NCBI GenBank assembly: GCA_041178225.1
Contig: JBEGVV010000206.1
Location: 1 to 12,558, forward strand
DNA from: CAIOSQ01 sp041178225
GTDB taxonomy: Bacteria > Pseudomonadota > Alphaproteobacteria > CACIAM-22H2
DNA length: 12,558 bases
Direction: 5' to 3'
Part shown: piece after piece, positions 1 to 6,723 of the stretch
Layout: every line of letters starts with the position of its first letter
How positions within the stretch are numbered: the stretch's first letter is position 1
Position numbers and translations under genes: made by a program
Notes under the pieces: model-generated
The model's input: the letters and a program-made list of their open reading frames with translations, nothing else
Told to the model about the DNA's origin: nothing
Database searches by the model: none

Positions 1-3000
1 GCCGGCGTCAGCTGCCATGTGCCGCCGCCGAGGGCCGTGCCCGCGGACAGGCTTGCGCCCGGCGGGAGGCCCGAGATCGTGACGGCGAGCGTCTCCGACC
101 CGTCGCGGTCGACGAGCGCGGCATCGATCGCGAGCGGGATGGCCGCGTCCTCGACCCCAGTAACGGGCTGCACCACGAGCGCGGGGGCCGTCGCGACGGC
201 GGCGACGGTCACCGTGTAGTCCTGCGAGGACGCCGTGTTCGTGCTGCCGTTCGAGCGCTCCATGGACGAGAACGAGACGCGCAGCACGGCCTCGCCGGCG
301 CTGTGCCCCGGCAGGGACATGGTGGCGAGAGCGAACTCCGCCTTCGTCATCGTCCAGGTGCCGTCGCCGTTGTTCACGCCATGGCTGAAGCGGACGTCCT
401 GCGGGGTCGCGCCAGCCGGCACGCTCATGGCGCGCACGATGATCGAATGCGCCTCCGAGCCGTCATTGTCGAGCGGAGAGACGGTGATGCCGCCGGGGCC
501 CGCGATGCGGATCGACCCGCCCTCGACGCCGGAGAGCTGGGCCGCGGGGCCGGAGAAGGTGGCGCCATCGGCGACGGCGACCACCGTCACCGCGCCGGCG
601 AAGCTGGTGGTCTTCGAGTTCGAGGGCAGGCCCGGCGCCGTGTCGAGCGTGTCGACCTCGACCTGGAAGCTGCGCGTGCCGTGCAGGTAGTCGGGCGACT
701 TGACGTAGACGTCGGACATGGCCGCAAGACTGGCGAAGCTGTAGACGCCGCCGACCGAAGGCAGCGGGATGCCCGCCGCATTGGTCAGGATGGCGCCATC
801 GCCCAGGCTGGAGATCCGGATGCCGGTGATCGTCTCGTCGGGATCGATGAGAGATGCCGAGACGTTGACCTTGACGAGGGAGCCCTCGTTGCCACTCCCC
901 GAGGCGGAGCCGGTCACGCCGTCGGAGACTGGCGACACCGAGATGCTTGGAAGGGCCGTGCCGCTCGTCGTCCCGTGGACGCCATGGTCCGCGACCGCGG
1001 TGAGCGTGGGCGAGAAGATGCCGGAATAGTTTTGTGGCGGCGTGACGACGATCTCGCCCCAGGCGTCCTCGAGGACGATCCAGGCGCCTGTGTCGGGGTC
1101 GACGAAGACGGCGTTCGCCTTCGCCGGATCGGACACGCCAACCCGAGAGCCAGAGGGCAGCCCAGTGACATGGACCGCGACGTCGGCGCTGGCACCGACG
1201 CCGGACACGGACAAGGACAGCGTGGCCGCGTTGTCCTCGAGGATCGAGGGATTGCTGTCGACGAGGGAGATCGTCGGCACGTCCAATCCGCTACCGCCAC
1301 TGCCGCCACTGCCACCTCCGCCTCCGCCTCCGCCTCCGCCACCACCACCCCCGCCACCGGCGGCCACGGTGATGGTGAACGGCGCGGGATCGGACACTGC
1401 GCGGTCGCGGGCACCGTCATCCTCCTCGGCGACCGTCGTCAGCGTCAGCGTATGCGCGCCCGCCGCGAACGCGCCGCCAGTGGCGACCTGCACCTTCGCG
1501 AGGGCGCCATCGCCGGAAACCAGCCAGCGGCCGCCGCCAAGCGCGCGCAGCACATGCGTGGCCCCAGCCGTGCCATCGAGCTGCAGCGCCATGCCGGCAG
1601 GCACTCCGGAGACGATCGAGTAGAGCCGCTCGGAACCATCGGTATCGACGAGCGTCCCGGTCAGCGACGCCGGGATCGGGCTACCCGCCGTACCCGAGAT
1701 GTCGGCCGCGGCGGCGCCGGGCTTGTCGGCGACGCCAACGATGCTGACGCCGTAGGAGAAGGCCTTCGCACGCACCTCGCCCGCGACGACGGCGCCCGAG
1801 GAATCGAACTCGGCCACGGTCATCGTGCCCGTGCCGGTGAAGTCGACATTCGAGTGGAGCCTGCCGAGGATCTCGACGGACCCGAGCTGCGCGGCGGTCA
1901 CGACATAGCTGTCGAACCCTCCCGCCGAGGAGGCCGGCGCGAGCACGGTGGCGCCGACGCGCAGCTGCGTGCCGGTCGGGATCGCGTCGATCGTCACGTT
2001 GCCCGTGACGCGCTCGGAGCCGTCGGTGTCGATCAGCCCGGCGCCGATGGAGAGCGCGAACCACTCGTCCTCTCGCCCGGAGCCCGAGGCCGAGGGGTTG
2101 AAGTCGTCGACCTGCGGCGCGACGACGATCGGGAAGTTCCGGATCGTCGTGCCGACCGCGCCGTCGTCCTCCGTGACCACCATGCTGGCGGTGAGGGTCA
2201 GCGTGGTGGCGAGATGGGTCGGCCAGCCGATGAGCTTCGCGTCCGCCCACTCGGTCGTCCCGTCGTCGCGACGGCGCAGCGACCAGCTGGACTTGCCGCC
2301 GGACACGCCGATGAACTGCCCTTCGCTGAGGCTGTATCCGGCGGGCACGCCGGAGATCACGATCGCGGTCGGCGTCTCGGATTGCGGACGGCCGAACGCG
2401 ACGTCCTGGTCGCCGACGACGACGCCGAGCGACAGCGTGATCGTTCCGCCCGCGGCATCGAGGGCATTCTCGTTCAGCGCGTTGTTGCCCACCAGGGTCG
2501 CGTCATCGGGCACGCCGGTGATCGCCACGTGGATCGAGCCGGCGGTCGCCGCCGCGTCGAGGTTGGACGATTCCGTCGCCACGGCGGTGACGCCGATGGT
2601 GAAATCGACGTTGGAGTCCTGCGGCGGCCTGACCTGCAGCCCGGCGAGGTCGCCCGGCGAGAGGGTAAAGTTCCCGTCCACCCCCGGCGAGAGGGTCGCG
2701 GTGCCGTTGCGCAATACGGCGCCAGACGGGATGCCCGACAGCCGGTAGCCAAGGGTCTCGGAGCCATCCGTATCCACGAGGGCGCCGGAGATCGTCAGGG
2801 CGATGAAGTTGTCCTCGAGGCCGGCGGCCGTGCCGCGCACCACGAGCGATGGCGCGTCGGCGACGGCGGTCACGGTGACGACCTGGCTGACGGTCCTGGT
2901 CGCCTGGTTGTCGGAGAGGTCGGTCTCCGGCCCGCCGAGCGCCACGGTTTCGCGCGCGACGGCGACGACGTTGAGCGCGAATTCGCCGGAGAGATGCTGC

Positions 3001-5663
3001 GGCAGCACGAGCTGCGCCGCCGCGGCCTGCGCGGCGGTCAGCGTCCATACGCCGGCACTCTGCGTGCCGACGTTCAGGCGCGCGCCTGCGGGAAGGCCGG
3101 AGACCTGGACCGAGACGGTCTCGGAGCCGTCGACGTCGGTCGCGGCCGGGACGATCGACAGCGCGATGCGCTGCTCGCCAGCGACGAGGGAGCTGTCCTC
3201 GGCGAGGGTGCTGCCGGGCGCCGACAGGTCAGGTATGTCGCCCACCGCGTCGATCGCCACGGTGGTGCTGGACGACCGCGTGGCCGCCGCCGCGCTGCCG
3301 TCCTTCGAGTAGCCGGTGACGGTCAGGACGATGTTGCCCGCGCGGTCCTGCGGGAACGCCGTGACCTGCAGGCCGTAGGTGGTCTCCGACGTGACCGATG
3401 GCAGCGTGACGCTGCCACCCGAGGCCACGAGCGGCACGCCGCCCAGGGCCAGCGTCATGCCGCTGGGGATGCCGGAGACGACCGCCCAGCCCGTCTCGCC
3501 GGGCGCGCCGGGCGCGAGGGTGACGGGTATGTCCCGCGCGCCATGCGAGGACGAGGCGATCGGCCCGGCGCCGAAATCCTCCTTGCCCACGACGCTCGCG
3601 ACGACGGACAGGCTCGGCGCGTCGGAGACCGGCGCGATGCTCAGCACCAGCTGGCCCGAGGCGGACAGAGTGTTGTCGCCCATGAACGTCTCGGCGGCGA
3701 CCTGCTCCGCGACGCTCAGCGCCACGCCGAGCGTGGACGTGCCGTTTGCGTTGTCAGCGGGCCGCACGAAGACGTTCGGCGCCTGCGCGGCCGAGATCGC
3801 GAAGCTGTCGCCGGGGCCGGTCGAGGTGGCAAGCGTCGTCGTCGAGCCACCGGAGACGTGCAGCAGCGCATAGCCGGCGGGCAGGCCCGAGATCGACGCG
3901 CCCTCGATCCGCTCCGATCCATCGAGGTCGCCGAGCCGCGTCGCCAGCGACAGCGCGACGAGGTTGTCCTCCGTCCCGCTCAGCGTCGCGCCGAAGGCCG
4001 GATCGTCGACGACGGAATCGACCTTGACCGAGAGCGTCTGCGCGGCACCGGACTCGGCCGCCGCCGAGCCGTCGCGCGACCACGGCGTCACCGTGAGGGC
4101 GAAATCCGCGTCGCTGTCGGTCGGCAGGCCGGAGAGGCTGAGGCTCCCGAGGAGCGCCTGGGAGACCGTCGCCGATCCCGCTACCTGCGCCACGACGCCT
4201 TCGGATGTCCGCAGTTCGACGCCGGCCGGGATGCTGGAGATCACGACCCAGGCGGCCTCGCCAGGCGAACCCGGCGTCACGGTCATCGCGATCGCGCGAC
4301 CGCCATCGGCGATGGTCGACACGCCGGGACGGTCGGTGCCGAGGTCCTCGCGCAGTTCGACGCCGGAGACGGAAAGCGTCAGCGAGGGCTGGTCGGAGAC
4401 GGGCGCCACGTCGACCGTGATGTCGCGTACCCGCGTCTGGCTGTTGTCGGTGTAGTCGAATTCCTCGCCTGAGAGGTTCGTCTCGGTGGTGACGATCGTC
4501 GCGCCGAGGACGATCTGGCCATTGAAGTCGCGCGGCGGCGTGATGGCGAGGCCGCTGAACTGCGCCGGCGTCAGCGCGTACTCGGAGCCGCCGGGACTCG
4601 TCGGCGACAGCGTCACCGTGCCGCCGCCGCCATCGACATGGGTGAGCACGGAGCCGGACGGGACGCCCGACAGCCGCAGCGCGGTGATCGTCTCCGAACC
4701 GTCCGTGTCCGTCGGCGCGGCCACGAAGTTCAGCGCGATCGCGGTGTCCTCGTCGCCGCTCGCGGCCGAGACCGCGAAGCTCGGGACGTCCGCCACGGCG
4801 TCGACGACGACGCGGATCGGAGAGGCGCCGGCGATCGGCGCGCCAGCAAGCCCGGCGACGCCATAGGGGGTGGCGGTGAGCGTGAAGTCGACGTCGCTGT
4901 CGAGCGGCAGGCCGCTGATGCGAAGGCTCGCGAGATCGGCGACGGGAACGAGGACGCTGCCGCCCGCCGCTGGCAGGGCGCCGGCATCGGTCGACAGCAC
5001 CACGCCCGCCGGGATGCCGGAGAGCTCGACGAAGAAGATCTTGCCCGCTCCCGCCGCGTTCACCGCGATCGGCAGCGAGACATTGCCCGCGACGAGGTCC
5101 TCCTTGGCGAGTACGCGCGAGGAGAGGACCAGCCCGGGCGATTGCGGAGGAACCGGATCGAGCAGCCCGCCGGGCGTGAACAGGGGATCCGGCACGATGC
5201 GCAAGGGCAGCGAGAAGCCGAGCGGCCCCGTGTCCGAAAGACCGGCGAGCGGGTCGATCTCCAGTTCACGGAATTGCCCATTCCCGCCTGCCAGGCCGAC
5301 CGGACCGGCCGCGTTCAGCCCGCCCAGCGCGGCACCGGCGGCCGGGGCGACGGCCTGCAGCCCGGTGGCGATGATGTCGAGCAGCGGAAGCGTGAGGTTG
5401 CCGATGGTGACGAGGGCGGGCTCGCCATCCGGCGTCGCGCCAGACAGCAGCACCTCCGCGCCGTTCGCATGCGTGACGAGGACGGAGTTTCCGCTGCGGC
5501 GATAGGTGACGTCCGCTGGCTGCGCGTCGAGCACGACCGTCTCGCCCGGCGCGACGGCGAAGACGCGCCGCGTGCCTGCGACGAAGGAGATGCGGCGCGG
5601 GCCATTCGCCGGAGCGGGTTGCGCGGCCTGGGCCAGGAAGGTTCCGCCGTCGCTGGAAGCCAT
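1..5663 (-). CDS. Giant LapA/BapA-like type I-secreted adhesin, N-terminal part (3' end outside window)
   Basis: One uninterrupted minus-strand reading frame gives 1887 codons from ATG at 5663 to the window edge, with no stop; the C-terminus is missing. The start is fixed by an AGGAG six bases upstream. Residues 1-175 form a non-repeated N-terminal domain without a Sec signal peptide, with strand-rich segments near 25-75 and Ala/Gly-rich motifs PAAG (107-110) and NAAG (117-120). From about residue 178 there are tandem Ig/cadherin-like modules of 110-130 residues. Many carry an acidic D-x-D-G-S-E motif (near residues 317, 578, 843, 963, 1211, 1339, 1851) followed by G-[LIV]-P-[AS]-G, and most are introduced by [EK]-E-D or x-E-D. 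A 16-Gly tract lies near residue 1440. Such proteins are exported by type I ABC systems using a C-terminal signal and act in attachment or biofilm. The family class is firm from repeats and size; the adhesin role is inferred, and the secretion signal is not visible here. Confidence 0.88.
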   Translation of the reverse strand, partial: MASSDGGTFLAQAAQPAPANGPRRISFVAGTRRVFAVAPGETVVLDAQPADVTYRRSGNSVLVTHANGAEVLLSGATPDGEPALVTIGNLTLPLLDIIATGLQAVAPAAGAALGGLNAAGPVGLAGGNGQFRELEIDPLAGLSDTGPLGFSLPLRIVPDPLFTPGGLLDPVPPQSPGLVLSSRVLAKEDLVAGNVSLPIAVNAAGAGKIFFVELSGIPAGVVLSTDAGALPAAGGSVLVPVADLASLRISGLPLDSDVDFTLTATPYGVAGLAGAPIAGASPIRVVVDAVADVPSFAVSAASGDEDTAIALNFVAAPTDTDGSETITALRLSGVPSGSVLTHVDGGGGTVTLSPTSPGGSEYALTPAQFSGLAITPPRDFNGQIVLGATIVTTETNLSGEEFDYTDNSQTRVRDITVDVAPVSDQPSLTLSVSGVELREDLGTDRPGVSTIADGGRAIAMTVTPGSPGEAAWVVISSIPAGVELRTSEGVVAQVAGSATVSQALLGSLSLSGLPTDSDADFALTVTPWSRDGSAAAESGAAQTLSVKVDSVVDDPAFGATLSGTEDNLVALSLATRLGDLDGSERIEGASISGLPAGYALLHVSGGSTTTLATSTGPGDSFAISAAQAPNVFVRPADNANGTSTLGVALSVAEQVAAETFMGDNTLSASGQLVLSIAPVSDAPSLSVVASVVGKEDFGAGPIASSSHGARDIPVTLAPGAPGETGWAVVSGIPSGMTLALGGVPLVASGGSVTLPSVTSETTYGLQVTAFPQDRAGNIVLTVTGYSKDGSAAAATRSSSTTVAIDAVGDIPDLSAPGSTLAEDSSLVAGEQRIALSIVPAATDVDGSETVSVQVSGLPAGARLNVGTQSAGVWTLTAAQAAAAQLVLPQHLSGEFALNVVAVARETVALGGPETDLSDNQATRTVSQVVTVTAVADAPSLVVRGTAAGLEDNFIALTISGALVDTDGSETLGYRLSGIPSGAVLRNGTATLSPGVDGNFTLSPGDLAGLQVRPPQDSNVDFTIGVTAVATESSNLDAAATAGSIHVAITGVPDDATLVGNNALNENALDAAGGTITLSLGVVVGDQDVAFGRPQSETPTAIVISGVPAGYSLSEGQFIGVSGGKSSWSLRRRDDGTTEWADAKLIGWPTHLATTLTLTASMVVTEDDGAVGTTIRNFPIVVAPQVDDFNPSASGSGREDEWFALSIGAGLIDTDGSERVTGNVTIDAIPTGTQLRVGATVLAPASSAGGFDSYVVTAAQLGSVEILGRLHSNVDFTGTGTMTVAEFDSSGAVVAGEVRAKAFSYGVSIVGVADKPGAAAADISGTAGSPIPASLTGTLVDTDGSERLYSIVSGVPAGMALQLDGTAGATHVLRALGGGRWLVSGDGALAKVQVATGGAFAAGAHTLTLTTVAEEDDGARDRAVSDPAPFTITVAAGGGGGGGGGGGGGGGGSGGSGGSGLDVPTISLVDSNPSILEDNAATLSLSVSGVGASADVAVHVTGLPSGSRVGVSDPAKANAVFVDPDTGAWIVLEDAWGEIVVTPPQNYSGIFSPTLTAVADHGVHGTTSGTALPSISVSPVSDGVTGSASGSGNEGSLVKVNVSASLIDPDETITGIRISSLGDGAILTNAAGIPLPSVGGVYSFASLAAMSDVYVKSPDYLHGTRSFQVEVDTLDTAPGLPSNSKTTSFAGAVTVVAVADGATFSGPAAQLSGVEGGSIRIAGPGGITVSPLDNDGSEAHSIIVRAMSVPAGATPQDVRFSHGVNNGDGTWTMTKAEFALATMSLPGHSAGEAVLRVSFSSMERSNGSTNTASSQDYTVTVAAVATAPALVVQPVTGVEDAAIPLAIDAALVDRDGSETLAVTISGLPPGASLSAGTALGGGTWQLTP
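1287..1367 (-). repeat. Poly-glycine / Gly-Ser linker (GGN trinucleotide repeat)
   Basis: Sixteen consecutive glycine codons are followed by three Ser-Gly-Gly-like units, at about residues 1433-1459 of the adhesin. The glycine codons mix GGT, GGC, GGA and GGG, with an alternating GGC-GGA run in the middle, so this is a simple-sequence tract at DNA level too. It separates the first module array from a second group of modules beginning with an S-I-L-E-D-N motif and probably acts as a flexible hinge. Length variation in three-base steps would keep the frame. Confidence 0.85.
1370..5131 (-). repeat. Array of alternating Ig/cadherin-like modules
   Basis: These are protein-level repeats inside the giant adhesin. 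Type A modules carry D-x-D-G-S-E, then G-[LIP]-P-[AS]-G, then an L-T-x-A-Q-like helix and a P-P-x-D-x-[SN] turn; they lie at roughly 4413-4785, 3615-4001, 2845-3225, 2500-2844, 1720-2090 and 1370-1715. Type B modules (roughly 4804-5131, 4024-4386, 3235-3614) lack the acidic motif. Two of them have P-G-x-P-G-E-x-x-W before I-P-[AS]-G and end in a (S)-x-D-G-S-A-A-A segment. A divergent module at about 2095-2500 starts N-E-N-A. The order read from the N-terminus is B-A-B-A-B-A-A-divergent-A-A. Boundaries are estimates made by reading the translation. Confidence 0.7.
5301..5345 (-). other. Candidate LapG-type di-alanine cleavage region in the adhesin N-terminus
   Basis: Two motifs sit in a Gly/Ala-rich stretch after the first globular segment: Pro-Ala-Ala-Gly at residues 107-110 (5334-5345) and Asn-Ala-Ala-Gly-Pro at 117-121 (5301-5315). 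In LapA-type adhesins the periplasmic protease LapG cuts between two alanines in a [TAP]-A-A-G context about 100-120 residues from the N-terminus, releasing the adhesin from its outer-membrane pore. Position and motif fit. In such an Ala-rich protein the motif could arise by chance, and no LapG or LapD homologue lies in the window. Confidence 0.4.
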
Positions 5664-5669
5664 GCTCTT

Positions 5670-5674
5670 CTCCT
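5670..5674 (-). promoter_or_regulatory. Ribosome binding site of the giant adhesin
   Basis: AGGAG on the minus strand, with six bases between it and the ATG at 5663. This near-ideal Shine-Dalgarno decides the start codon and indicates efficient initiation. Confidence 0.85.
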
Positions 5675-5677
5675 CGA

Positions 5678-5709
5678 CCGGCCGCCCGTGGCGCATGCGC
5701 CCCGGCCGG
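5678..5709 (-). other. GC-rich hairpin in the adhesin leader
   Basis: CCGGCC at 5678-5683 pairs with GGCCGG at 5704-5709. Between them is a 12-base perfect palindrome, GGCGCATGCGCC, at 5690-5701. The structure ends three bases before the Shine-Dalgarno as read on the transcript. It may be an mRNA leader structure or a protein-binding palindrome; in DNA this GC-rich, chance pairing is also possible. Confidence 0.35.
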
Positions 5710-5762
5710 AAATCGACGCCAACCGGGTTGCGGCTTTTCGACGCGCCCCGGGTGCGAGAGAC

Positions 5763-5844
5763 TTAACACCAGAGCATCCGGGATTCGCCGCAAAAAGAAG
5801 AAAAACATCGTAAATGGTTAACGCACTGGCGCCTCTTAACCATT
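5763..5844. promoter_or_regulatory. AT-rich divergent regulatory region with paired TTAACCAT motifs
   Basis: This is the only clearly AT-rich stretch in the window. It holds an A-rich tract (about 5791-5805), a perfect 9-bp inverted repeat AATGGTTAA (5813-5821) / TTAACCATT (5836-5844) with a 14-base spacer, and a further TTAAC at 5763. TTAACCAT and TTAA-N7-TTAA are sequence classes recognised by the alphaproteobacterial cell-cycle regulator CtrA. The motifs are here, but the classical 7-base spacing is not. Placement between divergent genes suggests control of the adhesin, the hydrolase operon, or both. Clear -35/-10 boxes could not be assigned. Confidence 0.45.
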
Positions 5845-5855
5845 GGCGCGGCAGT

Positions 5856-5875
5856 TGTCTTCGTGGTCGAAGACA
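5856..5875. other. Perfect 8-bp stem, 4-base loop hairpin upstream of the hydrolase
   Basis: TGTCTTCG (5856-5863) and CGAAGACA (5868-5875) are exact inverted repeats around TGGT. The hairpin lies 32 bases before the ATG at 5908 and covers an in-frame GTG at 5863, which argues against that codon as the start. It could be an operator or a leader structure; there is no following T-tract, so it is not a typical terminator. Confidence 0.4.
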
Positions 5876-5907
5876 GGACGGCTTCCTGCCCGCGAGTCCC
5901 TGCCCGC

Positions 5908-6723
5908 ATGTTCATCGAAGTCCTTGCCGCACCCGCCCTCGCCTACGCGGCGGCCGTCGGCTTCCTCGCGGCGCGCCAGCGGAGCTTCATCTTCCGCCCG
6001 CCGGCCGAGCGTCCCGACCCGACGGCGATGGCAGGGGCCGGCTTCTCGCCCGTGGAAGCCGAGGGCGACCCCGGCGCCACGCCACGTTTCTGGATCTCTC
6101 CCGCCCGCGCGCCCGATGCACGGACCGTCGTCTTCCTCCACGGCAACGCCAGCACCGTCGCCGATGGCGCGTCGAAGCTCGCGCCGCTCCGAGACGCAGG
6201 ACTCGGCGTGATGCTGGTCGAATATCCGGGCTATGGCGGAGCACCGGGCAGGCCAACGGAGGCCTCGATCGCGCGCCAGGCCGAGGAGGCTCTCGACCTT
6301 CTGGCGCGCGCGGGGATCGGACCGCGACGTCTCGTGCTCTGGGGGGAAAGCCTGGGCACGGGCGTCGCGACCCGGCTGGCGGTCGGGCGAGGCGTCGCGG
6401 GCGTCGTGCTCGAGGCTCCCTTCACCTCGGTGGCCGACCGGGCCCAGGAGATCTACTGGTGGACGCCGGCGCGCTGGATCGTGCTCGACGCCTTCGACAA
6501 CCTCTCGCGCATCGCGAAGCTCGGCGCGCCGCTCCTGATCGTCCATGGCGAGCGCGACGAGACGACGCCCGCCGAACACGGGCGCCGGCTGCTCGCCGCC
6601 GCAGCCGACCCCAGGCGCGGCGTCTTCTTTCCCGAGGGCGGGCATGTCGACCTCGTCGAGCACGGCATGATGCGCGAGGTGCTTTCCTTCATCGCCTCGC
6701 TGCCCACGGAGCGCCCCGCATGA
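5908..6723 (+). CDS. Membrane-anchored alpha/beta hydrolase (serine hydrolase, Bem46/ABHD13-like)
   Basis: A 271-residue protein with an N-terminal hydrophobic segment at residues 5-22 followed by R-Q-R and an F-I-F-R-P-P motif, the usual start of this family of membrane-tethered hydrolases. The core shows H-G-N (78-80, oxyanion region), E-Y-P-G-Y-G (105-110), the nucleophile elbow G-E-S-L-G (Ser148), Asp217 in G-E-R-D and His246 in G-G-H. All three catalytic residues are therefore present. Family members are esterase- or thioesterase-like with mostly unknown substrates. The ATG at 5908 is preferred over an upstream in-frame GTG at 5863 because it places the anchor at the N-terminus and the GTG lies inside a hairpin; no good Shine-Dalgarno supports either. 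The stop overlaps the next gene as ATGA, so the two are probably translationally coupled. Fold certain, substrate unknown. Confidence 0.88.
   Translation: MFIEVLAAPALAYAAAVGFLAARQRSFIFRPPAERPDPTAMAGAGFSPVEAEGDPGATPRFWISPARAPDARTVVFLHGNASTVADGASKLAPLRDAGLGVMLVEYPGYGGAPGRPTEASIARQAEEALDLLARAGIGPRRLVLWGESLGTGVATRLAVGRGVAGVVLEAPFTSVADRAQEIYWWTPARWIVLDAFDNLSRIAKLGAPLLIVHGERDETTPAEHGRRLLAAAADPRRGVFFPEGGHVDLVEHGMMREVLSFIASLPTERPA

Noticed and set aside
1287..1367. Proline-rich plus-strand reading of the CCN tract
   Set aside because: It is the antisense of the glycine linker; the plus-strand frame has no support otherwise.
303..4472. Very long plus-strand open frame (1389 codons) opposite the adhesin
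   Set aside because: Its product is Arg/Asp/Gly/His-rich low-complexity text without domains. It is the complement of a well-coded repeat protein in GC-rich DNA, where antisense stops are rare.
4638..5813. Plus-strand open frame of 391 codons antisense to the adhesin N-terminus
   Set aside because: Same biased composition, no domain, and it runs through the adhesin ribosome binding site and leader.
5863..5907. GTG at 5863 as the start of the hydrolase
   Set aside because: It lies in a perfect hairpin, has no Shine-Dalgarno, and would put 15 polar residues before the N-terminal membrane anchor.
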